Shown piece after piece: positions 27,696 to 36,818 of a stretch of 54,106 nucleotides of DNA (positions within the stretch are counted from its first letter, which is position 1; each line of letters opens with the position of its first letter). Source of the stretch: Methanolobus sp. (lineage in GTDB: Archaea; Halobacteriota; Methanosarcinia; Methanosarcinales; Methanosarcinaceae). The position numbers and the translations under genes were made by a program. The notes beneath the pieces were generated by a model. It worked only from the letters and a program-made list of their open reading frames with translations. It was not told where the DNA came from and ran no database searches. The stretch lies in assembly GCA_029762595.1 (NCBI GenBank), contig JARVGJ010000016.1, positions 1 through 54,106 of the forward strand, read 5' to 3'.

Positions 27696-28994
27696 TCAAT
27701 TATTGATCCTTGATATGAGGTCCTTTGATACTTCTACAGCACTATCTATCACTTGCTGCTCGTCCATTGAAAGGACCTTTCCATCTTCCATGAGCACTCT
27801 GCCACTTACTATGGTGGTCTTGACATCCTTGCCGCTAGCTGCATATACAAGATGTGATGCAATATCGTAGACCGGTGTCAGATGAGCCTTGTTCATATCA
27901 ATTATGATCATGTCAGCATTGTATCCTTCTTTAAGCATGCCACTTTTGATGCCAAGGGCTTTAGCTCCATTTGTAGTTGCCATCTCAAGCACCCGGCGCG
28001 CCGGAAGTACTGTCGGGTCCATTATGCTGACCTTCTGCAAAAGAGTTGCTGTCTTCATCTCCTCAAACATGTCCAGATCGTTGTTGGAAGCACATCCGTC
28101 TGTTCCCAGGCAAACATTGGCACCACTTTCAAGGAGTTTATAAACAGGGCATATACCTGATGCCAGTTTCATATTGCTCACAGGATTGTGTGAAATATTC
28201 ACGCCGTATTCTGCAAGTATCCTTATATCCCCATCTGAGAGCCATACACAATGTGCTGCGAGCACATCAGGGCCCCAGAAATCTATATCTTTGAGGAAAT
28301 GTATGGAACACATGCCAAATTTCTCTTTCATGTAATTGAGCTCTGCTTCTGTTTCAAGCACATGGATATGTATTCTGACATCATCTTTCACAGCCTGCTC
28401 TTTCACTTTTATCAGGAACTCCCTGGAACATGTATTAGGTGCATGGGGCCCGTACATAGCAGTAATCCTGCCGTTAGCTTTTCCATTCCACTCTCTTACG
28501 AATTCTCTGCCTTCTTTAAGCTCCTTTTCAGCTTTTTCCATGTCACCAAAGTCTATCATCCCATAGGAAAGTGCAGCACGCAGACCGGATTCATCAACAG
28601 CCCGGGCAACCATGTTCTCATGGATGTACATATCTGCAAAAGTGGTGGTCCCGGAGCGTATCATCTCCAGACACGCCAGTTTTGTACCTGCATAGATATC
28701 TTCATCCGTAAGCTTTGCTTCAGCCGGCCATATATGGTTCTCAAGCCATTCATGTAACTGCATGTCATCTGCATAGCCCCTGAAAATAGTCATGCCGGCA
28801 TGGCAGTGTGTGTTCACCAGTCCGGGCATAAGTACCGAACCTTTGGCATCGATAACCTTCTCTGCGCTGCAACCGGTCGATGTGCCAATCTCCTCAATTA
28901 TACCATTTTCAATCACAATGACCCCGTTCTCGATATCTCCTACTTCCGGGTCCATTGTGAGAATGTAGGCGTTCCTTATGATCATGTCAGCCAT
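27696..28994 (-). CDS. dadD: DadD/MtaD-like amidohydrolase (5'-deoxyadenosine / SAH / MTA deaminase)
   Basis: Metal-dependent amidohydrolase, 432 residues: VNTHCHAGMT metal motif, HIHVLETEAE, AAHCVWLSD, SHNPVSNMKLASG and GTDGCASNNDLDMF. In methanogens this family deaminates 5'-deoxyadenosine, SAH and methylthioadenosine to inosine derivatives. Location immediately upstream of the SAH/SIH hydrolase supports joint removal of SAH and 5'-deoxyadenosine. AAAGGAG precedes the ATG; the HD gene ends 19 nt upstream. Confidence 0.9.
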   Translation of the reverse strand: MADMIIRNAYILTMDPEVGDIENGVIVIENGIIEEIGTSTGCSAEKVIDAKGSVLMPGLVNTHCHAGMTIFRGYADDMQLHEWLENHIWPAEAKLTDEDIYAGTKLACLEMIRSGTTTFADMYIHENMVARAVDESGLRAALSYGMIDFGDMEKAEKELKEGREFVREWNGKANGRITAMYGPHAPNTCSREFLIKVKEQAVKDDVRIHIHVLETEAELNYMKEKFGMCSIHFLKDIDFWGPDVLAAHCVWLSDGDIRILAEYGVNISHNPVSNMKLASGICPVYKLLESGANVCLGTDGCASNNDLDMFEEMKTATLLQKVSIMDPTVLPARRVLEMATTNGAKALGIKSGMLKEGYNADMIIIDMNKAHLTPVYDIASHLVYAASGKDVKTTIVSGRVLMEDGKVLSMDEQQVIDSAVEVSKDLISRINN

Positions 28995-29013
28995 TATCTC
29001 TCTCCTTTGATCT

Positions 29014-29646
29014 TTATGATGTTTCTTCCTTCAATTGCTCCAGGTATGTACGCATAATAGCAAGCCTCTGTTCTGCTATTTCTTTTGCAGTCTTGGTGTT
29101 AAGCCTTTCCGGTATCCTGAATGGTTTTCTTTCCATATAATCGTAAAAGCCATCGAAAGGATCTTCCGTGTAAGCATTCATTGAAGTCTCTTTTACGGTC
29201 CCTATTGTCTGTTTAAGTGCCCTTAATGCCCCCATGGATACAAGGGAACGGAAGATACCCACAGCACCAAGTGCATCAATGCGGTCCGCATCCTGGAGTA
29301 TCTTAGCCTCTATGCTCTCTGCCTGGATACCTCTGCTGAAGCGATGGGAAAGTATGCATGAAACCACATGGTCTACAAGTTCCTGGTCTGCACCGTTCTG
29401 CTCAAGGAACTCTCGTGCAATCTCTGCGCTGTACTCTGCATGGTTCCCGCCTTCTTTGTGCTCCTTTACAATACCCACATCGTGAAGCAGGGCTGCAAGA
29501 CGCAGGGTATGAAGGTCACCACCTTCTTTTTCATATATCTTTATACATGTTCTCTCAACACGTTCTATATGAGACATATCGTGGGTACTGGGTTCACCTT
29601 CAAGCACTCCGGTGACAAAAAGGCGTGTCCTTTCTATCAGGTCCAT
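29014..29646 (-). CDS. HD-domain metal-dependent phosphohydrolase
   Basis: A 210-residue HD protein: first metal histidine in HDMSHIERVE, LLHDVG near residue 55, ILSHRFSRG and QDADRIDALGAVG, the pattern of the YedJ-like group. Substrates of this group are generally phosphate monoesters or nucleotides; none can be assigned. It overlaps phosphopantothenate synthetase by 10 nt and precedes dadD by 19 nt, so it sits between CoA synthesis and nucleoside salvage. Confidence 0.85.
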   Translation of the reverse strand: MDLIERTRLFVTGVLEGEPSTHDMSHIERVERTCIKIYEKEGGDLHTLRLAALLHDVGIVKEHKEGGNHAEYSAEIAREFLEQNGADQELVDHVVSCILSHRFSRGIQAESIEAKILQDADRIDALGAVGIFRSLVSMGALRALKQTIGTVKETSMNAYTEDPFDGFYDYMERKPFRIPERLNTKTAKEIAEQRLAIMRTYLEQLKEETS

Positions 29647-30407
29647 GTGATGCCTCTCTCTTCAGCCTTGTTTTTAAGATTCTCCTGCATGGAATACAGG
29701 GCATCTGATATGACCCTGTCATTGTCATAGGCATCAATGATTGCATGAAGTGAATCCCGGCTCTTTCCTTTCATATCCTTTGTGAACTGGACCATGTTGC
29801 TAAGTGCCCTTGTAACGTTGTCAATTATGGATACCGTTGCAGTTAGAGTTGTTCTTGACAGGGGGTTCAGGTCTATTGCAATGACAGTTTTTCCCATTTC
29901 CACAAGTTTGTGGCATCTGTCTCCATCTTCAAGTGGTACCAGCACCACATCTGCTTTAAATATTCCTTCCTCATCAACAATGCCCCTGTCATGTGAAAGG
30001 TCCAGTCTCTTATCACCCTTTCCTCCAAGGACTACCCTGGCACCATGGGCTTTGAGATGTTCGGATATCCTGTGAACCCTTGCATCACTCCTGTGGAAGA
30101 GATTCACCTCAAGTCTTGCACCACTTACATCGGCAAGTGAAACCATAAGGTCCGGTACAAGGGCTGCAGTGTTCCCGTTTACGGATATGATCGGATTTTC
30201 TGCAAGAAGCAGATGTGCAACAGCTGCTCTCTCTGCAATGGCTGCGGATTCAATGGTCTTCTCCCCAATAAAGTAATCAAAGGCCTCCCCCCTTCCCTGT
30301 GCAACCAGGCCTTGCTTACTGGTTATTCCTATGTCTACTCCTTGTACTATTTTTTCTCTTGTGATAAGGGATTCGTATCGGGGATGGTCCTTTGGAATTT
30401 CTGTCAT
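29637..30407 (-). CDS. 4-phosphopantoate--beta-alanine ligase (phosphopantothenate synthetase)
   Basis: Archaeal PPS family (COG1701), 256 residues. It joins 4-phosphopantoate and beta-alanine, replacing bacterial pantothenate synthetase plus kinase. Characteristic stretches: HPRYESLITREKIVQG, SVNGNTAALVP, NLFHRSDAR and DLNPLSRTT. It follows pantoate kinase, which makes its substrate, after 130 nt. Confidence 0.93.
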   Translation of the reverse strand: MTEIPKDHPRYESLITREKIVQGVDIGITSKQGLVAQGRGEAFDYFIGEKTIESAAIAERAAVAHLLLAENPIISVNGNTAALVPDLMVSLADVSGARLEVNLFHRSDARVHRISEHLKAHGARVVLGGKGDKRLDLSHDRGIVDEEGIFKADVVLVPLEDGDRCHKLVEMGKTVIAIDLNPLSRTTLTATVSIIDNVTRALSNMVQFTKDMKGKSRDSLHAIIDAYDNDRVISDALYSMQENLKNKAEERGITWT

Positions 30408-30537
30408 TGGATCCTTTATCTCCTGTTTTCTTCTGATATTTTAATTTGATGACTTCTCGGAAAACCATTGCTACTTTTCAGATCATTGCAATGGTTTTTG
30501 TGTCATCTATCAATGTAACTCATAAATATGTTATAAC

Positions 30538-31422
30538 TCATATTATCCTAATATTTCCAGCCCTTTTCTTAAACTTTAGGACTTTCCCGTATTTTGCGAA
30601 GATCCCTTCAAGTTCCTTCTCTGCAGATAACGGGGGGATTGAGAAAACGGTATTTCCAAGCATTGCCTGGGATGCCACTAAGCCAATGCTTTGTGCAGTT
30701 TCAATAGCTTCCTTCACCTTTTCGCTGCCAAGCCGGCTCCGGTAGGTAAATTCCCTGGAGCAGAGCATGAAATTATAAACCGATGGTCTTTTCATTAGTC
30801 TTTTCATGGCTATTTTTCCTGCTTCATTGATCCCATTTATTATTTCCGGGTCAGTGATCACTGACTTTGTTGATAATTCTCCCATAACCACACAGTAAAC
30901 ATCGTTTTCTGCGCATGGTATACTGTCAACAGCTGCTATGGAAGGTGCTCCGGGTGTTTTTCTGATGAGTATCCCTCCGCGAGCCTGTCCGGTAACATCT
31001 CCAAGGCCGCTGTGATTGCTTACCTCTGCCATATGTGCGATGTCATTTAGCTGGCTTGCAGTAAGGTCAAGTGATAGTGCATGATTCAGCGCATAGGCAG
31101 TTCCAAGTGCTCCGGCACCCGATGCCCCAAAACCAGATCCAACGGGTATCTCTGAAATACATTCCACTTTTACAGGGACCGTTGTCATCCATTCTACAAC
31201 GGATCGTATGGTATTCCCGGGTACTTCCCTGCCATTAAGGAACACCCTGGTATCCTTTATGCCTATCCCCGTCTTTACAGTGGTGTAAACTCCTCTGTCA
31301 AGCGCAATTCCACAACCAGTGGACCCATTTTTCATGGGGTCTATATGTTGGTGTATCTGAAAAAAGCCGGTAATATGGCCAGGTGCAAAAGCAGTTGCTG
31401 TTACAATATCTCCGGATGGCAT
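30538..31422 (-). CDS. Pantoate kinase (GHMP family)
   Basis: Archaeal pantoate kinase, 294 residues, phosphorylating pantoate for the following PPS step. N-terminal FAPGHITGFF and the GHMP phosphate loop PVGSGFGASGAGALG, with EVSNHSGLGDVTGQ as third motif. Its ATG directly follows the stop of coaBC, so the two are co-translated. Confidence 0.93.
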   Translation of the reverse strand: MPSGDIVTATAFAPGHITGFFQIHQHIDPMKNGSTGCGIALDRGVYTTVKTGIGIKDTRVFLNGREVPGNTIRSVVEWMTTVPVKVECISEIPVGSGFGASGAGALGTAYALNHALSLDLTASQLNDIAHMAEVSNHSGLGDVTGQARGGILIRKTPGAPSIAAVDSIPCAENDVYCVVMGELSTKSVITDPEIINGINEAGKIAMKRLMKRPSVYNFMLCSREFTYRSRLGSEKVKEAIETAQSIGLVASQAMLGNTVFSIPPLSAEKELEGIFAKYGKVLKFKKRAGNIRII

Positions 31423-32664
31423 CTATTCATCATCCTTTACAATAATTGAGTTTATCTCATCCATAAGGCTAGCTGCAATAAGGCTTTTTTTCCCTTCTAT
31501 ATGTATTTCCTCTTTTTCCGCAGCATATATCAGAGTGACGCAATTGCTGTTTGTTCCGATGCCACCTTTGCTGACCTCATTGGCAACTATCATATCCAGT
31601 TTGCAGTCTTCAAGTGTCTTTCTGGCTCTTTTGTGCAACTCTTCAGCGTCCACTCCGGCCTCTGCCTTAAACCCGACTATCTTTAATCCGGGATATGCTT
31701 TTCTGGCTTCTTTTATGAGTTTGCGGGTGGGCCGGAATGAAAGGTTAAGCTCTTCCCCTGATCTGATCTTCTGCCCGATAGCATCAAGGGTATAATCAGC
31801 AATTGCAGCAGAACTTATGAGCAAATCATATCCCTTGCCAAGTTCCTCAAGCACTGCATCGGTCATCTGTGCTGCTGTTTCGGCAAATATCTCGTTGATA
31901 CCGGAAAAGTCAAGTCCGTTCCTGTGCACAATAGTGACATCAGCACCCCTGCGATAGGCCTCCAGTGCCAGCTCGGTCCCGGTCTTTCCGGATGCCCTGT
32001 TGGTCATGATGCGTATGGGGTCTATGGGCTCTGCTGTGGATCCGCTTGTGATCAGTATCTTTCTGCCCAGAAGTGTTCTTTTTCCTGCTGCACGTTCTAC
32101 TTCAAGTATTATATCATCATTTGAAGCTATCTTGGCAATACCTTCTTCTAACCTGGGTCCTATAAAACCGATTCCCCATTTCTTTATCTTCCCGATGTTC
32201 TCCACAACGGCAGGATGATCATACATATCTTCATGCATTGCAGGCACTATCATTACAGTTTTGCCTGCACCGATGGCAGTTGTTGCGAAAGTCGTTACAG
32301 GTGTGTCATCTATGCCGCTTGCAATCTTTCCTATGGTATTGGCGGTTGCAGGTGCTATGAGCAAGAGGTCCGCTCTGCCCATGTTACCAAAGAACTCCAC
32401 ATGCTCGACCTTTCCTGTTATCGAGGTGATCACCTCGTTCCCGGTGGCATAATGCAGGGCCATGGGGTTGATTATCCACCTGGCAGCCTCGCTCATGACC
32501 GCATATACATCCGCTCCCCTGCGAATGAGTTCCCGCGCAAGTTCCACTGTCTTTACAGCTGCAATGCTGCCGGTGAGAGCAAGCACGATGGTCTTACCTT
32601 CCAATGATGCAGAACTGGTGGACTTAATCCACAGGGTTGGATGATCGTTTGAATCTGGTGTCAT
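31423..32664 (-). CDS. coaBC: CoaBC: phosphopantothenoylcysteine synthetase/decarboxylase
   Basis: Bifunctional enzyme of 413 residues. The N-terminal flavin-dependent decarboxylase (about 25-200; ALTGSIAAVKT, PATANTIGKIASG, PAMHEDM) is followed by the nucleotide-dependent ligase joining 4'-phosphopantothenate and cysteine (ILITSGSTAEPIDPIR, NRASGKTG). First gene of the CoA cluster, using cysteine as substrate. The 206-nt gap before the divergent GNAT gene holds promoters for both directions. Confidence 0.95.
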   Translation of the reverse strand: MTPDSNDHPTLWIKSTSSASLEGKTIVLALTGSIAAVKTVELARELIRRGADVYAVMSEAARWIINPMALHYATGNEVITSITGKVEHVEFFGNMGRADLLLIAPATANTIGKIASGIDDTPVTTFATTAIGAGKTVMIVPAMHEDMYDHPAVVENIGKIKKWGIGFIGPRLEEGIAKIASNDDIILEVERAAGKRTLLGRKILITSGSTAEPIDPIRIMTNRASGKTGTELALEAYRRGADVTIVHRNGLDFSGINEIFAETAAQMTDAVLEELGKGYDLLISSAAIADYTLDAIGQKIRSGEELNLSFRPTRKLIKEARKAYPGLKIVGFKAEAGVDAEELHKRARKTLEDCKLDMIVANEVSKGGIGTNSNCVTLIYAAEKEEIHIEGKKSLIAASLMDEINSIIVKDDE

Positions 32665-32870
32665 ATTGTAGCCTTTTTATTGAACAAGCCGATTTTAGTA
32701 TTTAAATAGGTGGCATTTTTTATATCAATTTAATTGCACGCATCTTTTCACTGTTACATATTTCCGGTGAGGGTCCTTATAAGGACTGGGTATATATGAT
32801 ATATATCACATACGTGACTTTTGATTGGAAGCAAAGCATCATTAACGAATAGGACTAAGGTGACATTATC

Positions 32871-33401
32871 CTGGCTGATATACCTTCTCCCCGGCCTGCA
32901 ACTCTGGCAGACAGATCCAAACTTCTAACTCTTTACCGTGAGGTAGCCTCGATAAGCGGTGGGATTATACGTGAATCACATGAGATTACAGAGGAATACA
33001 TAGACAAGTTCCTCATAAACAGCCTGGAAAATGGCATCATTCTTGTGGTTGATGATATTGAAAATGACCGTATTATCGCTGAGATCCATGCCTATAAGCC
33101 TTCTCTCTGTGTATTCTCTCATGTTCTTGAGCACCTGACTGTTGCTGTTCATCCTTTTTTCCAGAGAAAGGGGATTGGCAGGATGCTTTTCACCACCATG
33201 CTTGATAAGGTGATGTCAGACCATCCTGATATTATGCGGGTGGAGCTCATAACAAAGGAGAGCAATAATGTTGCCAGAAGCCTGTACATGTCTCTTGGTT
33301 TTGTCGAAGAGGGAAGGATGGAGAAGAAGATAAGGAGAAAGGACGGGGAATTTGAGGCCGATATCCCAATGGCGTGGTTCAATCCTTATTTTGTGGGATG
33401 A
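32871..33401 (+). CDS. GNAT-family N-acetyltransferase, probable CTG start
   Basis: A 176-residue acetyltransferase with the acetyl-CoA loop VHPFFQRKGIGRML and NNVARSLYMSLGF near the C-terminus. The first standard in-frame start is a GTG at 33045, which would delete the N-terminal strand and helix. GNAT-like sequence clearly extends upstream (RPATLADRSKLLTLYREV, SGGIIRESHEIT) to a TAA at 32856. The CTG at 32871 (then ADIPSPRPAT) has GGTGA 7 nt upstream and is my choice; ATT 32865 is possible. A frameshift in the assembly is the alternative. Acetyl acceptor unknown. Confidence 0.8.
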   Translation: MADIPSPRPATLADRSKLLTLYREVASISGGIIRESHEITEEYIDKFLINSLENGIILVVDDIENDRIIAEIHAYKPSLCVFSHVLEHLTVAVHPFFQRKGIGRMLFTTMLDKVMSDHPDIMRVELITKESNNVARSLYMSLGFVEEGRMEKKIRRKDGEFEADIPMAWFNPYFVG

Positions 33402-33578
33402 ATTGTCATGTACTTAAAATATCTCATTTAATGTCATCATAGTTGCAAGTTGTTTGTTCACTGCATTACTGGTGAATAAGTGCTGATGGAGTATCAACAG
33501 GAATTCTCGTTTAAATACCGGATACAAATAGATACCTATTAATATCATAATGTTTGAAAACTCCCACAGAGGGCTATT

Positions 33579-34382
33579 ATGAGGATAGGTACTAATAAAG
33601 TGATAACGATACTTTTGATTTTCTTGCTTGCTATATCTGTTACAGGATGTACTTCAGATGATGCGGGTAATGACAATGACAGAGGTGAAGAGTTCACCAA
33701 CTCTATAGGCATGGACTTCCAGCTTATCGAAGCGGGCAATTTTATCATGGGTACATCCAGGTATGCCTATTCACAGCCAACCCGTGAGATAAGGCTGGGT
33801 GATTCATTCTATATTGGCAAGTACGAAGTTACACAGGCACAGTGGGAAGCTGTCATGGGAAGCAATCCCTCGCAGACAAAAGGTGATGATCTGCCTGTAG
33901 AAAGTGTTTCGTGGAACGATGTCCAGGAATTTATCATCAGACTAAATGATATGGAAAGTACTACAAAGTACAGGCTTCCCACTGAAGCAGAATGGGAATA
34001 TGCTGCAAAGGCAGGCAATACCACCTCCTACTCCTTTGGTGAAATAGGTGGGAACGAAGGTCCCTTCCTGAAAGACTATGCATGGTATCAGGCAAATTCC
34101 GATGGAAGAACGCACAAAGTTGGCGAAAAGATTCCCAATCCATGGGGTATTTATGACATGCACGGTAACGTGGCAGAATTTGTGAAGGACAGCTGGGTAG
34201 ATAGTTACTCAGGTGCAAAGGAGGATGGCAGTGCAGTGGAAAAAGGTGAAAGCTCCCTGAGGGTTGTCAGAGGCGGTAGCTACTCAAGTAAAGAGAACGC
34301 ACTGGAATCTGCATACAGGGCCAGGGTTGATCCAAGGGACGGGAACCCAAACACTGGATTCAGATTGGTAATGGATGTATGA
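33579..34382 (+). CDS. SUMF1/FGE-like secreted lipoprotein
   Basis: A 267-residue protein with a lipoprotein signal (hydrophobic stretch 9-22, then SVTGC with Cys24) and a formylglycine-generating-enzyme-sulfatase domain: IEAGNFIMGT, YIGKYEVTQAQWEAVMG, LPVESVSWNDVQEF, RLPTEAEWEYAA, WGIYDMHGNVAEF, VVRGGSYSS and GFRLVM. The copper-binding cysteine pair of true formylglycine enzymes is not evident, so a binding or structural role outside the membrane is as likely as catalysis. Single gene, convergent with livF. Confidence 0.88.
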   Translation: MRIGTNKVITILLIFLLAISVTGCTSDDAGNDNDRGEEFTNSIGMDFQLIEAGNFIMGTSRYAYSQPTREIRLGDSFYIGKYEVTQAQWEAVMGSNPSQTKGDDLPVESVSWNDVQEFIIRLNDMESTTKYRLPTEAEWEYAAKAGNTTSYSFGEIGGNEGPFLKDYAWYQANSDGRTHKVGEKIPNPWGIYDMHGNVAEFVKDSWVDSYSGAKEDGSAVEKGESSLRVVRGGSYSSKENALESAYRARVDPRDGNPNTGFRLVMDV

Positions 34383-34420
34383 TACCCTTTTCAAAAGGAT
34401 ATATCATAATATGTTTTAAA

Positions 34421-34450
34421 GCAGATGCACGCTGATAACATTGCATCTGC
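34421..34450. terminator. Bidirectional terminator hairpin between the SUMF1 gene and livF
   Basis: GCAGATGCA and TGCATCTGC form a 9-bp stem with a 12-nt loop in the 110-nt gap between two convergent genes. A shorter CCTTTTCAAAAGG repeat lies just upstream at 34386-34398. Confidence 0.5.
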
Positions 34451-34492
34451 ATCATATCTTTTCAATTTGACATTAATTGCGGATTGCTACTT

Positions 34493-35200
34493 TCAATACC
34501 TGCCACCAAGATATACGTTCTTTATGGCTTCATTCTCAAGTATCTCTTTCCCGCCTTCAAGGACCACTTTGCCATCTTCAAGCAGGTAGGTCCTGTCGGC
34601 AAGCTCGATGGCTTTTTTCGCATTTTGCTCTACAATAAGCATCGAGATACCTTCAGACCTCAGACTGGAAATGGTTTCAAAAAGCTCCTTCTGCAATTTG
34701 GGACTCAGTCCCAGGGATGGTTCGTCCATCAGCAGTAATGCAGGCCGTTGCATGAGGCTGCGTCCAAGGGCCAGCATCTGCTGCTGTCCGCCGCTTAAAG
34801 TGTAAGCAAGCTCTTTTTCCTTGGCATGCAGGTCCGGGAATTTAGCATATACTTTTCCAAGTCCTTCCTCGGCCACATCCGGGGCAAATATCTGGTCTGC
34901 GCCTATCATCAGGTTCTCCCTGACTGTAAGATTGCTGAAATTTATCTTGCCCTGGTTAAGATAACTGATTCCCAGCTTTATTATTTCATGTGTCCTAAGG
35001 CCGGTGATGTCCTTGCCCCTGAAGAGCACCTCACCTGCACTGACATCGGATATATTGAATATCGATTTGATAACCGTGCTCTTTCCGGCACCGTTTGGAC
35101 CAATAAGTGCTACTATCTCGTTCTTGCCCACTGATATGTTCACACCTTTCAGTACCTTCAGTTCACCATATCCGGAATAAAGGTCATTTATTTCCAGCAT
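34493..35200 (-). CDS. livF: Branched-chain amino acid ABC transporter ATPase LivF
   Basis: Cytoplasmic ATPase of 235 residues: Walker A GPNGAGKST, signature LSGGQQQML, Walker B LLLMDEPS, switch EQN. Overlaps livG by 13 nt. Last gene of livK-H-M-G-F. Substrate could be leucine/isoleucine/valine or another small solute; HAAT transporters of this type also take urea or amides. Confidence 0.95.
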   Translation of the reverse strand: MLEINDLYSGYGELKVLKGVNISVGKNEIVALIGPNGAGKSTVIKSIFNISDVSAGEVLFRGKDITGLRTHEIIKLGISYLNQGKINFSNLTVRENLMIGADQIFAPDVAEEGLGKVYAKFPDLHAKEKELAYTLSGGQQQMLALGRSLMQRPALLLMDEPSLGLSPKLQKELFETISSLRSEGISMLIVEQNAKKAIELADRTYLLEDGKVVLEGGKEILENEAIKNVYLGGRY

Positions 35201-35946
35201 TCAGATTCCTCTTCACTTCCTCCCAGGTATGCTTCCAGCACACAGGGGTTGTTCTGTATCTCTTGCGGGGCACCTTCTGCTATGACCCTGCCTGCATCCA
35301 TAACGAAGATATGGTCCACAAGGTCCATCACAAAATTCATGTCATGCTCTATGAGCAGTATGCTTTCTCCCCGGCTGTTCAGTTCACGAAGTATTTCCTT
35401 TATGGAGCTCCTCAGTCTGGGATTGACGCCAGCCACAGGTTCGTCCAGCATCAGCAAAGAGTGAGGCTTTGCAATAGCAATTGCCAGATCAAGCAGTTTC
35501 CTCTGACCGTAACTGAGGTCTGTTGCGTAAGTGTCAAATGTTTTATCAAGCCCCACCAGGTCCATGACCTCCTGTATATTTTGACTGTCCCTGTTTTTTC
35601 CTTTTATAATACTGGAAAGTAATTTCTCATTGGAATCTGACATGGCAATTTGCAGGTGTTCCCTTATTGTCAGGTTCTGAAATAGCTTCACATCCTGGAA
35701 CGTTCTCGATATTCCAAGCCTTGCAAGTTCGTAGTCCTTTAGTCCTGTTACGTCCCGTCCATTGAAATCAATGGTGCCGCTATCAGGTTTGATGAGCTTG
35801 GATATGACATTGAACATCGTTGTCTTTCCTGAGCCGTTAGGTCCTATGATGGCAGTTATGCGTTTCTTTTCAACGGTAAAAGTGCATCCGTCGATGGCCC
35901 GGATCCCGCCAAAGCTCTTGTGGATATCTCTACATGACAGGATCAT
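35188..35946 (-). CDS. livG: Branched-chain amino acid ABC transporter ATPase LivG
   Basis: ATPase partner of LivF, 252 residues: GPNGSGKTT, LSYGQRKLL signature, LLMLDEPVAGVNP, and IEHDMNFVMDL as switch region, typical of LivG. Overlaps livM by 4 nt. Confidence 0.95.
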   Translation of the reverse strand: MILSCRDIHKSFGGIRAIDGCTFTVEKKRITAIIGPNGSGKTTMFNVISKLIKPDSGTIDFNGRDVTGLKDYELARLGISRTFQDVKLFQNLTIREHLQIAMSDSNEKLLSSIIKGKNRDSQNIQEVMDLVGLDKTFDTYATDLSYGQRKLLDLAIAIAKPHSLLMLDEPVAGVNPRLRSSIKEILRELNSRGESILLIEHDMNFVMDLVDHIFVMDAGRVIAEGAPQEIQNNPCVLEAYLGGSEEESECWK

Positions 35947-36818
35947 TCAAGGTCCACCTTCCCAAAGAGTCCTTTTGGCCTTATCATAAGTATGGTTATC
36001 AGGATTACTGCATAGATGGCTTGTCTTGCAGGCCCCAGGACAGAGCTTGGCAGGTCAAGCATTCTCAATACCTCTGGTATGTATATGATAAGTGCAGTTG
36101 CCACGATGCTACCTTTTATGGACCCCAGTCCTCCTACGATCACGATGGTCAGTACCAGTATAAGTTCGCTGATATAGAATGATGTAGGATCGATAAATGT
36201 GATGTAGTGTGCATACAGGCTTCCCGAGATGCCCGCAAAGAATGCAGATATCATCATTGCTTTGTACTTAAGGCTAAGTGTATTCTTCCCCAGTACCCTG
36301 AGGCATACTGCGTTATCCCTTGTTGCCTCAAGCAATTTACCAAAGGGAGAATTCACTATCCTGTACATGATGAACACCGAAATGGCACAGACAAGCAGTA
36401 CAAAGATAAGATACTGGTCATTGGTGCGTATGGTAAAGTCCAGGATGGTGGGTTTTGGTATTCCGGGTATCCCCATGGCACCCCTTGTGACATCACGAAG
36501 ATTGAGTAGCAGGGAATAGACGACAAAACTGAAACCCAGGGTTGCCATTGCCAGATAATCACCTCTTAGTCTGTCAGTGGCTATTACAAGCAGGTATCCG
36601 AATACCGATGCGAACAAGCCGGCTGCGATCATTGCTGCTATATATGTAAGTCCTTCCAGGGCAAGCAATGCTGAGGTATATGCTCCTATTCCGAAGAATG
36701 CTACATGTCCAAGGTTAAGTAGTCCGGTATATCCCAAGGCAAGGTTGAGGCTTACTACAAGTATTATATAGATGAATATCAGGATGAATATATGGGTTTG
36801 ATATGCTGAGAATATCAT
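35943..36818 (-). CDS. livM: Branched-chain amino acid ABC transporter permease LivM
   Basis: Membrane permease of 291 residues with about eight hydrophobic segments; family sequence LNLALGYTGLLNLGHVAFFGIGAY (seen near residues 26-49), DRLRGDYLAMATLGF and GGLGSIKGSIVA. Overlaps livH by 4 nt. Confidence 0.95.
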   Translation of the reverse strand: MIFSAYQTHIFILIFIYIILVVSLNLALGYTGLLNLGHVAFFGIGAYTSALLALEGLTYIAAMIAAGLFASVFGYLLVIATDRLRGDYLAMATLGFSFVVYSLLLNLRDVTRGAMGIPGIPKPTILDFTIRTNDQYLIFVLLVCAISVFIMYRIVNSPFGKLLEATRDNAVCLRVLGKNTLSLKYKAMMISAFFAGISGSLYAHYITFIDPTSFYISELILVLTIVIVGGLGSIKGSIVATALIIYIPEVLRMLDLPSSVLGPARQAIYAVILITILMIRPKGLFGKVDLE

